Program-made: the position numbers and the translations under genes
Assembly (NCBI GenBank): GCA_023336875.1
Contig: JAMBLH010000195.1
Coordinates: 1-29,715, forward strand
From: Actinomycetes bacterium
Lineage (GTDB): Bacteria; Actinomycetota; Acidimicrobiia; Spongiisociales; UBA5794
Direction of reading: 5' to 3'
DNA: 29,715 nt
In this document: positions 28,958-29,715 of the stretch, piece after piece
Numbering within the stretch: position 1 is the stretch's first letter
Layout of the letters: every line of letters starts with the position of its first letter
Notes under the pieces: generated by a model
The model's input: the letters and a program-made list of their open reading frames with translations, nothing else
Databases searched by the model: none
What the model was told of the DNA's origin: nothing

Positions 28958-29715
28958 ATGGCACCAGCGATCGTTCTGATCCTGATCTTCGTGCTGATCA
29001 TCTACGTCGCGTTGGCGATCAAGATCGTCCAACAGTACGAACTGGGACTCACTGAGAGGTTCGGAAGATACCGAAAGACCCTCGAGCCGGGATTTCATAT
29101 GATCGTCCCGTTCATAGACAAGGTGCAGAAGATCGACATGCGAGAGCAGGTCGTAGACGTGCCTCCGCAAGAGGTCATCACCAAGGACAACGTGGTCGTC
29201 ACCGTCGATGCAGTCGTGTACTACCAGGCGACTGACCCGGTGAAACTCGCCTACAACATTGCGAACTTCATCCTGGCAGCCACGAAGCTGGCACAGACGA
29301 ATTTGAGAAATGTCATCGGCGACATGGATCTTGATGCTGCGCTGACATCACGTGAGATCATCAACACCGAGTTGCGTGTGATCCTCGATGAGGCCACGGA
29401 CATCTGGGGTACCAGAGTCGTCCGCGTCGAGATCCAGCGGATCGATCCTCCAGCGGATGTGACCCAGGCAATGCACCGCCAGATGAAGGCCGAGCGTGAT
29501 CGGCGAGCCATCGTCACCGAGGCAGAGGGTGAGAAGCGCTCCGCGATCCTCAGGGCCGAGGGTGTCAAGCAGGCGGCGATCCTCGATGCCGAAGGAAGGG
29601 CACAGGCCATCAGAGAGGTGGCTGACGCGGAAAAGTTCCGACTGCTGACGGTCGCCGAAGGCGAAGGACGGGCGATCGAGCGAGTGTTCGGTGCCATCCA
29701 CGAGGGTGACCCGAC
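28958..29715 (+). CDS. Stomatin/slipin-like SPFH-domain protein (3' end outside the window)
   Basis: 252 aa are visible and the frame is open at the window edge. One N-terminal membrane helix (about 3-22, IVLILIFVLIIYVALAI) is followed by the SPFH domain: QQYELGLTERFGRYRKTLEPGFHMIVPF, REQVVDVPPQEVITKDNVVV, VDAVVYYQATDP and RNVIGDMDLDAALTSREIIN. The start of the coiled coil is seen (HRQMKAERDRRAIVTEAEGEKRSAI). These proteins form membrane-attached oligomers, and their NfeD partners are often the adjacent gene, as here. GAGGAAGGGG precedes the ATG at 28958. Confidence 0.94.
   Translation, partial: MAPAIVLILIFVLIIYVALAIKIVQQYELGLTERFGRYRKTLEPGFHMIVPFIDKVQKIDMREQVVDVPPQEVITKDNVVVTVDAVVYYQATDPVKLAYNIANFILAATKLAQTNLRNVIGDMDLDAALTSREIINTELRVILDEATDIWGTRVVRVEIQRIDPPADVTQAMHRQMKAERDRRAIVTEAEGEKRSAILRAEGVKQAAILDAEGRAQAIREVADAEKFRLLTVAEGEGRAIERVFGAIHEGDP

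Noticed and set aside
1..29715. tRNA, rRNA, CRISPR array, transposase or phage genes
   Set aside because: Intergenic spaces are short (all under about 225 nt) and none shows a cloverleaf, spacer-repeat array or recombinase motifs. No gap above 300 nt lacks a gene.

Overview
The window looks like chromosomal DNA of a high-GC Gram-positive bacterium (Actinomycetota). A deep-branching class such as Acidimicrobiia is my guess, not a demonstrated assignment. Supporting signs are the dnaK-grpE-dnaJ-hspR operon with HAIR-like operators (the actinobacterial HspR circuit), an XRE regulator followed by a lysine-tailed HbhA-like protein (gene order Rv0474-Rv0475 in Mycobacterium), an epimerase followed by an acyltransferase (order Rv0501-Rv0502), and several genes whose start codon lies 6-7 nt after a TANNNT -10 element (leaderless-type promoters). 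Base composition is moderately GC-rich and even throughout. I see no prophage, transposase, CRISPR array, rRNA or tRNA.

Layout. 1-1811 (+): MgtE magnesium transporter and a small C2H2-type protein. 7535-1821 (-): prephenate dehydrogenase, then a tightly overlapping run of carboxylate-amine ligase, glutamine-dependent NAD synthetase, class IV aminotransferase and an unknown protein, then a lipoprotein. 7690-10857 (+): epimerase and acyltransferase, then an XRE regulator with a large palindromic operator and an HbhA-like protein closed by a strong terminator. 12405-10946 (-): DUF4332-like protein, MobA-like nucleotidyltransferase and an excisionase-type HTH protein. 12494-13390 (+): DivIVA-domain protein. 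13523-18167 (+): heat-shock operon dnaK, grpE, dnaJ, hspR, followed by a frameshifted nagB. 18157-18519 (-): small unknown gene. 18522-19568 (+): divergent cysteine-synthase-like enzyme. 22826-19642 (-): HisC-type aminotransferase coupled to a fused alpha-beta 2-oxoacid dehydrogenase E1. 23912-22907 (-): DUF427 protein and an acidic unknown. 23981-24544 (+): PEBP lipoprotein. 25040-24579 (-): isoprenylcysteine-methyltransferase-like membrane protein. 25134-27701 (+): clpB. 27805 to the end (+): PadR regulator, NfeD-like membrane protein with an added N-terminal helical domain, and a stomatin/SPFH protein cut by the window end.

How it works together. HspR probably represses both its own operon and clpB, because both promoters carry inverted repeats with the 7-bp HAIR spacing. 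The dnaK-grpE junction holds a perfect hairpin followed by a T-run that probably sets a DnaK excess. The DnaJ of this operon has no cysteine at all, so it lacks the usual zinc-finger domain. The PadR-NfeD-SPFH cluster looks like a self-regulated membrane-homeostasis module. A striking genome-level feature is three unrelated tandem repeats, all of period 7, each at a gene edge (12032-12124, 15541-15575, 23555-23582). One of them appears to have rewritten the C-terminus of a DNA-binding protein.
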